The notes under the pieces: generated by a model
What the model was told of the DNA's origin: nothing
The model's input: only the letters and a program-made list of their open reading frames with translations
The model's database searches: none
Program-made: the position numbers and the translations under genes
In this document: one piece after another, positions 11,284 through 21,800 of the stretch
Position numbering within the stretch: position 1 is the first letter of the stretch
Layout: the number at the start of each line of letters is the position of its first letter
Source of the DNA: Hyaloscypha bicolor E
Taxonomy: Eukaryota > Ascomycota > Leotiomycetes > Helotiales > Hyaloscyphaceae
Direction of reading: 5' to 3'
Assembly: GCF_002865645.1 (NCBI RefSeq)
Contig: NW_020194628.1
Coordinates: 186,001-250,000 of the forward strand
DNA: 64,000 nt

Positions 11284-12561
11284 CTTTGCAGCTCCAGACG
11301 CAGGGACAACGCTGCAGAGTTGTACCGTCGACGCAGGACGTGGGGTATCGTTTTCGAAGTGCTCGTACTATCTCGGGTTGGAGGTTTGATTTGATGATGG
11401 TTGCGTCGCGTTCTTCAGCGACGGAATTTCGTTTGCAAGGGAATGTTGGGTCTTGCGCGCTGGATTCTCACGTCGATTTGGGTCCTGTCTTCGTTGTGGA
11501 TCTGGCACAGACATCTATTCAGTTCCTGCTGCAGGCCATGCAGCTTGAAACAGGGTTGCATCTGTCAACAGTTGGGGCGCATTACTTTTGAGTTGTGTAC
11601 GAAGCTCACCGTTAACTTTCATCGCAAAAATTTGTGTCACGTGTGTGTTTGACTTCGGGAATTTTGACGTCTCTTCTGCAACTGCTTTTCTCCAATATTG
11701 CCATCTTTTCTGGCCATCGGCGGCTGCTCTTGGGCAGACTTTTTTGCAGCTTTTGCGGGAGCGTTCATTTTCGTCATGTTCGCAAATATCTCAGCATATA
11801 AAGTCAGCAAACAGGCTCGTTCCATGGGCACATCTCCACACTCTTTCGGGACCATTCTCCACTCTCACCACTCCAATACCACTATCAACAGACATATGCC
11901 AAATAGAAGACCCTTTCGAATATACATATATGATCCCTGGGCCGTCTAGGGACCATCTTTCGCCGATAAACATCCAGAAGGACCAGAACTAGAGACTGCT
12001 TTCATCTCAACTTTGGTCGAGCAGATTAAGGTTACCTCTACACTGGTGGAGAAATTGCTCAAAATCCCAAAAAAAATCACTTACTAGCATCTCCACGGTT
12101 CCATCATCTAACTCTCCGTGTCCTCTATCAAGTGTCATGAGAGATGGATCCACGAGAAGTTTCTCGGGGATTGACTTGCACCATCCGCGCAAGGAAAAGA
12201 TTGGAATTATCCTCAAACTACCCAAAAATAATGCTTTAGCGCATGCGGGCATTCATACCCGGGTTTTGTCAAGTATCTTGAATCCTGTCTTGTCAATTCC
12301 GCTCGTTTGTCATGCTCCAGCCATTCGAACCCTCAAACTTGCAAGGAATTCTGACCAAGTTAATAAAAAGAGTTATCCTGGAGTATACGAAGTTCCCTAC
12401 CCAAAAAAAGCTCTAGCATAGAATTCCACTCTTGCACTGGTTCCATCTTCAAAAGCGGGAAGGGCCGGAGCGGCTGCGTGGAATAAATCCGGCAACCTGG
12501 TCTTTAATTTCACCATTTTAACCACCATCATTGCCACACCACGACCGTCCTACCATGCGCA
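11284..12561. other. Intergenic region upstream of the capping-enzyme gene
   Basis: This 1.3-kb stretch contains the capping-enzyme promoter/5' UTR and several short open frames. Minus-strand frames around 11640-12252 have somewhat protein-like composition but could not be joined into a credible gene. A short minus-strand upstream frame (11514 down to about 11365) precedes the capping-enzyme start and could act as a uORF. No repeat or RNA gene was recognised. Confidence 0.35.
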
Positions 12562-13274
12562 CTAGTAGGCGCCGCAGCCGACGTCGCCGGCATCGGGGAA
12601 TCGATTTATTACTCTTTTACATCCTGGACGGCAGCACGAGATGACGGACGTCCGGAAGTCCTGAGCCAATTGGCCAATTTTTCTTTTATAGAGTGCGGCG
12701 GATGTGTTTGAAATTGGCATTCGATTTATCGAACCTGAAAAGGGAGACGCGAATGTGGATGGGGCGTTCGAGGAGAAGTTGACTGCTGGGATTCGCGCCG
12801 CATTGGAAGCAGAATTGCGGGAGAGTATGAGGTGAAAGGTCGAGGGCGAGGTGCGGACCTTCCTAAGAGGGGAAGTGGAAACAAATGTGCGGATGATGGG
12901 AAGGTTAAGGAATGAAGCCAAGGAGTTGCTATCCAAGGATTTGAAGAAGTCAAGTGCTGTGGGGGACGGAGTCACGACGCATATCGAACGGAAAATTCGA
13001 GCAGGACTGACTCGGTCTGGGACGGATGTTTCATTCATCGCCGAAGCAATGACAGACTTGCGCGGAAGCCACAGAGAGCTTGAGGAACGAGATGCGGGGC
13101 GAGGTCCGGAATCAGCTGAGAAGAGATTTGAAGCCTGAAGTCAAGGAGAGCTTGAAGAACGACGCGCGAAGGGAGATAACGGAAAGCAAAGCTGGAGGGT
13201 ACAGTGGTGATTCCGGGAGTTGTTGGACATCATTTACGGAGCAGACTGTAACTGCCAGTGCCAAGAAGCGGTAG
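12562..13274 (+). pseudogene. Decayed coiled-coil protein gene
   Basis: Coding-like sequence changes frame several times. The first segment reads VGAAADVAGIGESIYYSF and so on. A second frame continues with VFEIGIRFIEPEKGDANVD and an Ala/Glu/Lys helix, then hits an in-frame TGA after ELRESMR (about 12835). The same frame resumes with KVEGEVRTFLRGEVE. Near 13080 the helical pattern moves to another frame (MRGEVRNQLRRDLKPEVKESL). The amphipathic, charged pattern across three frames looks like one long coiled-coil protein that has picked up a stop and at least two frameshifts. An intron could explain the first shift (a GT near 12650 and TATAG at about 12692), but not the stop. I do not recognise the parent family. 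Confidence 0.5.
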
Positions 13275-13386
13275 CTGGTCCGTTTTCTGGACGCGACCAA
13301 AATTACCACTCATTCAATGCTCTCAGATGCGAGCGCCTCCAACACCTCCTAACCGAGAATATTGTTCTGCCAGTGCGGCACGAATC

Positions 13387-13998
13387 TCACCAGACCTTGA
13401 CGAGCTTTCCATCTTTATCCCCGGCCTCAAGTTTCTGTACCTCTCGTCTCAGTACATCCGCCCTATATCTCCTAACAGCTCTCTCAATCCTCTTTTGGCG
13501 TTCCTCATCACTCGTCACCGCCCTCTTTGCAGACCAAGAACCAGCCAATAATCCAAGCTCACCACCGATGAAAAGACCACCAGCAGAGAAGAAGACATAT
13601 GCCGCGAAATCTCCCACAGGCGACGGCCTCAGCAAATTGCTGAGATCAGGTAGCGCCTCTGTTCCAACGTCAACATTGAGCCCGGAAAGATGATAACGCA
13701 AATTGTGGGAGAGCTTACCTTCCCTCCCATCGGCAAACTTCACGTGCGTAGGTTTCTCAATGGCTCGGAAAGCCTTGAAATACTCCGTCCTCGCCCTCCT
13801 CACTCTCAAGGCGAGAAGCGCACCAAGTCCCAGTCCAACGAGGGAGCCGATCGCTGTATATGAACCGAATCGCTTGGAAGCATTGTTCAAAGCATCGCGG
13901 TCGGATTGCTGGAGGTCGTGCTTCATGTGCTCTTCAGCCAATTGGGCGAGCTCTTGGCTGGCATTTTTGCGGGAGAGGGCGAAGGAGTCGATCGACAT
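13387..13998 (-). CDS. Conserved fungal protein with two glycine-rich TM segments
   Basis: The start is the ATG at 13998. Two membrane segments are visible: YTAIGSLVGLGLGALLALRV, and FAAYVFFSAGGLFIGGELGLL about 70 residues later, with a charged Arg/Glu-rich C-terminal tail. An in-frame, stop-free 60-bp stretch at 13718-13659 begins GTAAGC and ends GAACAG. If spliced, the product is 183 aa and reads GREEALPDLSNLLRPS across the junction, which fits a conserved-looking block better than the 203-aa unspliced form. The glycine-rich segments look like a small mitochondrial or organelle membrane protein, but location and function are inference. I do not know a named family. Confidence 0.7.
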   Translation of the reverse strand: MSIDSFALSRKNASQELAQLAEEHMKHDLQQSDRDALNNASKRFGSYTAIGSLVGLGLGALLALRVRRARTEYFKAFRAIEKPTHVKFADGREGKLSHNLRYHLSGLNVDVGTEALPDLSNLLRPSPVGDFAAYVFFSAGGLFIGGELGLLAGSWSAKRAVTSDEERQKRIERAVRRYRADVLRREVQKLEAGDKDGKLVKVW

Positions 13999-14723
13999 TG
14001 TGAAATAAGCCGGGCTTACAAAATTTTGTTATCAACCTGGTGGAAGGACACAATAGGTAAACAATCTCATCCGCGAAGACTCCGGAACGATGGGTTGAGG
14101 ATGGCGTGACGTCGATGCACGTCGATTAGTACAAAAACACGTGATATTGAATTGACAGCAACTGTCTCTGCAGGTTTCCGTAGTCTGGGGAGAAAACTCT
14201 TGAAATTCGCCCGAATCTCCAAACCATGACACCATCAAACCAGGAAAGGAAGGCGGGAAGGCCGAGTGGCAGGTACTGCCCTAGTACAAACTTCTCAATT
14301 TCTCAAGGCTCTATCTTAAAGTTTGATTTCACTTTCTCAATAGACTCTAAAAGCTACGAAGATAGAAAGCTCCATTGCCAAAAGTCTAGAAACAGAGAAA
14401 TGGAAATTGTTCAGGAACAGCTTGAGCTGCCAAACAAAGGCTCAGTCAGCCTTCCAGATCTGACAGCTGACTTTGGTCCCTTGCCAAGTCGCCTCAGGTA
14501 TCCATCACGTCAAGCATCCCACTCAGAGACAAGTTCTCGAGCACGCAATCTGCTCCAAGGATTCGAATGTCACACTTGAAGATCTCTTACCTTTCAGCAT
14601 ACCGTTCACTTTGCATTTATCTTCTCTGCTTTATTCCATTTCTCGTACTCTCCCTCTTCATTACTATGTTTCCTTAGCTTCCACGCGCCCTCTCTAAACT
14701 TCGTACCCTGCCTTGTCACCATC

Positions 14724-16628
14724 ATGGCCTCCCCCCATTCAGACCCGGAAGACGCCCACGTGATCAACCATGCACGAGACAAGGACCTCGAAGACTCTCC
14801 CTCCGAGCCAGCATATGCAATCAATGACCATCGTCCCATCATCGCTGACAAACTCGCCCGAAAACTCACAGCACGGCAAGTGCAAATGATTGCCATCGGC
14901 GGTACAATCGGTACAGGCCTCTTCTTGGGCACGGGAAAGTCCCTCGCAACAGGTGGGCCAGCCTCGATGCTAATCGCCTACCTCATCGTCGGTGGCATCG
15001 TGATGTTAACTATGCTCGCCCTTGGAGAAATGGCTGCTTTCGTCCCCATTGCCGGCTCTTTCTGCACGTTTGTGGGCAGATATGTGGATGATAGTTTGGG
15101 TTTTGCTTTGACGTGGAATTATTGGTTCAATGATGCGGTCTCAACGGCTGCGGATTTGGTTGCACTACAGCTGGTGTTTGCGTATTGGGATACGAATTTG
15201 CCTGGCTGGGGCCTAAGTTTGATTTTTTGGGTGCTGTTGATTTTGGCGAATATTATTACTGTGAAGGCTTATGGCGAAGTGTGTCCACTCCGCCTTCCTT
15301 GCCGAATTGAAGCTGATTTGGACAGCTCGAATATTGGTTGAGCCTCCTCAAAGTCATTACTATCACGGTTAGCTCCCAGAAATTCTAGATTGTTGAGGTA
15401 TGAGTACTGACATTTCTCAGATCTTCATCATTCTGGGTATCGCTGTGAACTGCGGGGGCAACACCCAACATAAGTACCTCGGAGCCCATAACTGGTACAT
15501 AGGAGATGCCCCTTTTGTCGGAGGCATTGGCGGATTTGCCTCAGTTTTCGTAACAGCATCCTTCGCATGTGGGTTCCCGCTTCTCCCCCTCCCCTCTCGA
15601 CCCACTGACCCGCTTTCCTAGACGGCGGCACAGAATCCATAGCCATCACAGCCGGCGAAACAAAGAACCCCACCAAAAACCTCCCCCGCGTAGTAAAGAA
15701 TGTATTCTGGCGCATCCTCCTCTTCTACATCCTCTCTGTCCTCCTTATCGGCCTCAACGTCCCCTACAACACCCCCGGCCTCTCTTCCAAGAAATCCTCC
15801 ACCTCGCCATTCACCCTCGTATTCCAAATGGCTGGCGCAAAAGCAGCTGGCTCCTTTATCAACGCCGTGATTCTCACTTCTGTTATTTCGGCTGGGAACC
15901 ACGCCTTATTCGCGGGGACACGGCTTCTGTACGCACTTTCCGTCGACAGGCATGCTCCCAAGGTCTTCGGGAAGCTGAGCAGGAATCGTGTACCCTGGGT
16001 CGCGGTCCTGGCCACTTCTGCTATTAGTGGATTGTGTTTTGGCGCTTCTTTCATCGGTGCCGGCCAGCTGTGGACCTGGCTGCAAAACCTCGTCGGCGTC
16101 TCAAACCAACTCGCCTGGACCGCCATCGGTGTAACCAGCATCAGATTCCGCGGTGCTCTCACCGCGCAGAACAGAACGCATCTCCTCCCCTTCAAAAACT
16201 GGACATATCCCTGGGGTCCCTGGCTTTCCGTTATTCTCAACGTGGTGATTGTTTTAGTGCAGGGATGGAATAGCTTTAGTCCGAAGTTTTCAGGCGTGGA
16301 TTTTGTTAGTTATTATATTGAGTTGCCGGTTATGGCGATTATGTGGTTGGGCTGGAAGGCGTGGAAGAGGACGAAGGTTCCGACGTATGAGGGGATGGAT
16401 CTCGAGACTGATGTTTATGTTGTTAGTGAGGAGGATTTGATCGAGAGCGAGAAGGAGAAGAGTGCTAGGGGAAGGGTGGGGAGGGTTTTGAGGTGGATTT
16501 TTTTGAAGGGAAGTTCGTTGCTTTTAGGATGTATTAGTCGGTCGTTCATGATAAGGGCTCGCGCCATTGCTCTGTATACACTACCCAAACTTACCCTGAC
16601 TGCCCATGTTTCCCTTATTAATTTATAA
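14724..16628 (+). CDS. Amino-acid permease (APC superfamily, fungal YAT type)
   Basis: This is a plasma-membrane amino-acid/H+ symporter of about 12 TM helices. There are four exons: 14724-15278, 15326-15367, 15421-15568 and 15622-16628, with introns of 47, 53 and 53 bp, for 583 aa. The family hallmark in TM1 is clear (RQVQMIAIGGTIGTGLF), as are LALGEMAAFVPIAGSF, GGTESIAITAGETKNP, SAGNHALFAGTRLLYAL and RNRVPWVAVL. The small 42-bp exon restores the expected GELEYWLSLLKVITI block. The C-terminus is odd. After RVLRWIF a run of seven T (16498-16504) carries the frame 41 residues further into non-conserved sequence ending at the AT-rich island. With six T it would stop at once. The substrate cannot be read from sequence. 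Confidence 0.9.
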
Positions 16629-17440
16629 GGAAGATAGAACAAATTCGATCAGTTACCCTATTATATACCCCTTAGAATTTATTAGGAGATATAATCTTGC
16701 TTAGAGAATAAATATAGTAGAGTCTTTAATTAGATATATGCAAAGTATAAAGTTTATAATATAATATTATAGAATTACAAGCTATAATTTATATAGTTTA
16801 CTAATTGCCTTATAAGATCTTACTTATTCCCTAAAAGGTTTTACTTGCTTAATTAATTAATATATAACTTCTCTTTCTTATTACCTTTATAATTATAATA
16901 TAAAAGAAGCCGCGCATAATTAAATATTAAAGAATAACTAATTAAAAACACTTAATTATAGTAAGAGAAATAGCTAATTAACTAGATTATAATAAAAATA
17001 TAAACTTGTAATAAACTTCTAAGGTATATTCTTATTCTCTCTTTATTTATGCTCTCTAGTAATAATTACGAGTTAATAGATACGAGTTTTAAATACTCTA
17101 GTAACTGCTTTTACTTATATAGCAGACTTCTTTTCCTCAAGTATATAAATAGCCTTCTAATATTAGTTAAGTACTCTTTATATATAATATTAGGTATAAT
17201 AAAAGCTATAAAGGTACCAAAAGGAGAATAAAGAAAGAGAATAAGGCTTAGTGCAAATTAATTGTTGTTTTTATCTTTAAAATCTGATAATAAGTTATAC
17301 CAAGCTTACTTTTAATTTTTAGGGGCTTTACTATACTCTAATTCGTCTGGATTAGAAGGATTAGAATAGGGGGGCCTAATTAGCTATCAAATAAGTCAGG
17401 AAGGTCAAATAAACTACTAAAAGTAGCCGTAAGTACTAGC
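16629..17440. repeat. AT-rich island, probably RIP-degraded repeat
   Basis: About 0.8 kb directly after the permease stop is extremely AT-rich, full of TATA/TTAA/AATTA words and almost free of CpG and of long reading frames. This sharp change in composition is typical of repeats mutated by RIP (C-to-T in CpA) in Pezizomycotina. No recognisable element ends or proteins remain. Confidence 0.65.
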
Positions 17441-18432
17441 TTTGAATGAGAAGCAAGAGCAAAGAAGAAGAGAGTAATTGGGAGTGGGGGACTGGTAAGG
17501 GCGCAAAGCTCGTTTACCCCGCTGCCGATTACGGACGCAGGCCTAAAAACACAGGGCTAAGGGCCTGTAGAAACCTCGTGGCTGAATGCACTCCCCTAAT
17601 CGAGTTGCATAAGGTTACAGTGGGTCTTTAGGGGTCTTACGCCTCCGTTTCAGTATTCACAGGGCTTACAGGGCCTGCTGAGACACTACAGGGCCTATCA
17701 GTGGCCCTATATTTATGCATGCACCAAGAATCCCGCCACTTTGTGCCGTGAATCGTGAACTTCGTAAAGGCATGCGCTCTTACAATTTCAGTAATATTTG
17801 ACAACAATGAAGTGCAACGATTCTGCCAGGATTCCCAAGTCTTACGAGTTGGAGTTTGTACGAGCAGAAATCACCTGTGGTCATTTTCCATCTTTGTCCT
17901 TGTCGAGTTCCCATTTCGGGTGGCACAGTTCGTTCCCCAACATTCTTCGTCCACAGGAGATATCAACAGAGTCCGACCCAGACAGGCCTAGTTAGGTCGC
18001 ACGACGAACCTTGAATTCGTGTATGACAAAGAAAATTTATAGCCTCCTCATTTGGTAGGAGGCAGTTGGAGGAGGCAGTTGGGAGTGATTCGGAGTTCCC
18101 ATACGCGTAAACGACTCTACCATTCGATGCCTGTCGATCTCTCACCCGCCTCCCTTTTCCATTATCCTCGGCCGGTCCACCATGGTTGCAACATCAATCT
18201 TTGATGCCCGACACACCTTATCTTCTGAAGGTAGCCGCATGAGTCTGCCGATGTCAGAATCCGGGCAGACAAGACCTCGTAACTGTTGACGTGATGAACC
18301 GCTTGGAATGGAGCCGTCTTGTTGGCTGGCTCGCGCCATGAAACTCTCTGTTGAGGGTTTTCGTGCTTCGAGCCATGCAGCATCAGTCCAGGTTCGGTGA
18401 GCCGGATTCACACGATCGCGAGGGAGGACCTT
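17441..18432. other. Gene-free stretch with short GGGCCT-type repeats
   Basis: Base composition returns to normal after the AT island. Between about 17550 and 17710 the words ACAGGGCTTA, ACAGGGCCTG and TACAGGGCCTA recur four to five times, some inverted (AGTGGCCCTA), so a small stem-loop or the rim of an old repeat is possible. The rest (17710-18432) shows no protein-like frame. Confidence 0.35.
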
Positions 18433-18529
18433 GATAGTTACACCTTGATGGCTACACCATGATAGTTACACCATGATAGTTACACCTTGATGGCTACACC
18501 TTGATGGTCACGACCTGATGGTTGCACCA
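18433..18529. repeat. 14-bp minisatellite, seven imperfect copies
   Basis: Seven head-to-tail 14-bp units begin at 18433, 18447, 18461, 18475, 18489, 18503 and 18517. Two alternating variants dominate, GATAGTTACACC(TT/AT) and GATGGCTACACC(TT/AT); the last two copies are more diverged. The array lies about 340 bp before the ABCC transporter start, so it sits in its probable promoter or 5' region. Confidence 0.9.
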
Positions 18530-18865
18530 AGCGCTCCCTTCTCACGTCCTTTCGAAATAGTGGAAGCATCGAATGGCCAAGGCAGATATGCCGCGTGCTG
18601 TCGCTGCCGGGATAATAAATGGACGTCCCGCTTCAACCTATCGGGAAGAACACAAGGTGTCCCGGCCCGCACGGCCTCGGTTCCTTCAGGGGTGAAATAA
18701 GCTTCGTCCGAAGATCGCGAGCCTGACCGCAAAAATTGCGCCAAAAGGCGCGTCGCCGCTGCCTGTGGGCCTCGCCTCACCGCTCATATTTACTTACTTC
18801 GACGTCCAGAGTGTGAGGCCTTCAAACTCCTCACCTTGATCGTCGTGCCACTGACGAGACTTGCG

Positions 18866-21800
18866 ATGGGGGATCTTCTCAAGCTTGGAACATATGCAGC
18901 TCCGGCTTTCATCGTGGCCACGACGATTCCCGTGGTCTGGAAGTTCGCCAAGAACATACGACGGCCACGGCAGACTAAGAATGAGGGTCTGTACGAGGAT
19001 AGAGATGGCAAGGCTACTGAGGAGTCGATGGCAGCTTATTCGACGAAGAAGCAGTTTATCGTGATCTTCATTGGCCTTGGAATCGGGCTGCTTGCTTCCC
19101 TTGCTCTCGTCGTCAACACCTTTGCCCAGATCTTGGAATTCCATGACCCGGCTTTGATACTGGTTACCTTTGCGTGCTGGGTAAGTCATACCTTACCTCC
19201 TCAAGTATGGAAAGAATTTACTCACAAAAGGTAGATTTTAGCACTCATTCAAACCTTAGACACGTTCCGAGAGACCCGCGTTGTGCCCCGATATCAAAAA
19301 GGCATACGGACTTCTTTCTCCTACCTTTTCCTTGCCGCACTCACTGGCATCATTCTCTCTAGAGAGGACACACTTATAGGCCCTCCTGGGAATATACTTT
19401 TGCCGGTAACAAGCGCAATCCAGATCTTTTCTGCTCTCGCGGTCTTCTTTGGCTTCGTCTCCATCCAGCGCCGGCCTGATGTCTTCACTCCGGAAGGAAA
19501 GGTCGTCGAGCGCCAGTACACCGCCTCACTCTGGACGAAATACTCTTATGACTGGAGCTCTGACATTTTGGATATATCGGCAAAAAAGTTGGTCGAGTTC
19601 TCTGACCTACCCGCAATGGACTCGTACAGGCGAGCGAAGGATGTGAAGCACACATTCCGGTCGATTGTTTTGAAGCCTACAGTGTCTCTTTGGCTTCAGA
19701 TCTTTTGGGCATGGAAGTGGCAATTGATATACCAAGCAGTGATGTGTGTCGTCTCATCCGCGGCAGACGTCCTCCCTCAAATCTCGATGCTGAAATTATT
19801 GGAGTACCTCGAGCAACGGAAAGAATCCGGCATCATCGACTCCAAGGCTTGGGTCTGTGTGGTCTTACTCTTCTTAGCCACTATTATCGAAACAATGGTT
19901 GATTACCGCATTGGTTGGCTCATGTGGTCCGATCTTGGAATTCCCATCCGAACCACACTCACGACTCTAATGTTTGAAAAGATGATGAAGATCAAGGACT
20001 GCAAGGAACCGCCGAAAGAAGAGAAAACAGATGAGAAAGACAAGGACAAGGATGCAAATGGCAATCCAGCTGAGGTTCCCAAAGAATCGAAGGTTGATGC
20101 TAAAAAGAAGGAAGAAAAAAAGAAAAAGGCTGCTCAAAGTGACCAGGATATCATTAACATGTTCGCTGTGGATACGAATCAAGTCGGTGTTTTCGGAGCC
20201 ATCAATCAGTTCTACCTGCTGTTTGTTTCCAAGCTCGCTGTCTCGGTCACTTTTCTGTGGTACTTGGTGGGCTGGGAGAGTTTGCTGGCTGGAATGGTGT
20301 CCGTCGTCCTGGTCTTCCCAGTGAACAAGTGGCTCACCTACCGCTACGGAGCCTTCCAAAAGAAATTGATGGCAACTCGGGACAAGAAAACCAAGGTGGT
20401 GTCAGAGGCATTGCAAGGAATCAGGCAGATCAAATTCTCAGCGATTGAACCGGAGTGGACTGACAAGATCAACAAAGCCCGTGATGAAGAGCTCGCTCAA
20501 TTATGGCAGACTAAGTTGAACAATCTGTATATGATGCTTGGAGCGGAGATTGGTCCAGTTTTGTTGACTGTTTCGACGCTGGCGACTTTTGCCTGGCTCC
20601 GGGGCACCCTACTTCCATCCGTGGCTTTCACGGCCTTAGGCGTCTTGATGCAGCTCGAAGGTGTTTTGGGCATGCTCCCATTTCTTTTAGTCTTGGGAAT
20701 CAATGCTAAAGTCTCTTGCGATCGCATTGATAACTTCTTGCGCTCCCCCGAGAAACCAGAAAATACGTTACCTGGTGATTCGGTCATCTTCAACAAGGCC
20801 ACGGTCAGCTTCCCGTCGAAAGGGGATTCTGGGGAGAAAGAAGAGGATCAAGACGAAGAGGAAGCAAATGCCGCTCGTTTAGCATTGGAGAATCGATTCG
20901 TCCTTCGTGATCTCAATCTGGAGTTCCCTAACAATTCCCTGTCGGTTATCTCAGGGCCTACTGGATCAGGAAAGTCATTGCTTCTCGCTGCCATTCTGGG
21001 CGAGGTTGATGTCTTGGAAGGGTCCATTACTGTTCCGCGAGCACCTCCAGTCGACCAACGATTTGACAGCAAAGCAACTGCCGCCGATTGGATTATTCCC
21101 TCATCCATCGCATTTGTGGCCCAGACCCCATGGATCGAGAACATGTCAATCAGAGACAACATCTTGTTCGGCCTCCCTTATGACAAAACTCGCTACAACA
21201 AAGTCCTCCAAGCAGTTGCTCTCGCCAAAGATCTCGACCACTTCGATGACGGCGATTTGACAGAAGTTGGAGCTCAAGGAATCAGTCTCAGTGGAGGTCA
21301 GAAATGGCGTCTGACTCTCGCTCGTGCATTCTATTCTCGGGCTGGGATTCTGATTCTCGATGATGTTTTTTCGGCTCTTGATACGCATGTTGGGAAACAT
21401 ATCTACGATAACGCGCTTATGGGGGAGCTTTCTGAGGGACGGACGAGGATTTTGGCTACTCATCATGTCTCGCTAACTCTTGCGAGGGCTGAGTATGCGG
21501 TTTTCTTGTCTGCTAATGGGACGCTGGAACATGCTGGTCTTGCGGTGGACCTTGAGAAGACAGGCAGTTTTGAGAATATCCTCAAGGCCGAGGAAGGAGA
21601 GGCCACTGGACAAGAGGAAGACAATATCAAGGCAGCCCCAGACGGAGAGACTAACGGTACCGCGGCCAAGGACGACAAGAAAGTTCCAAAGAAGCTTGTT
21701 GAGGATGAAGCCCGTGAAACTGGCGCGGTCAAACGAAGTGTCTATATGAGTTATCTCAAAGCAACTGGTGGCATTCCGTTCTGGGCATTCGTTCTCAGTT

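Noticed and set aside
11640..12252. Minus-strand open frames with somewhat protein-like text (e.g. MTLDRGHGELDDGTVEML, GIIYVYSKGSSIWHMSVDSG)
   Set aside because: They do not join through plausible splice sites without stops, and no domain is recognisable.
14226..14579. 117-codon plus-strand frame before the permease
   Set aside because: No domain or signal is visible, and it lies just upstream of the permease start, where 5' regulatory sequence is expected.
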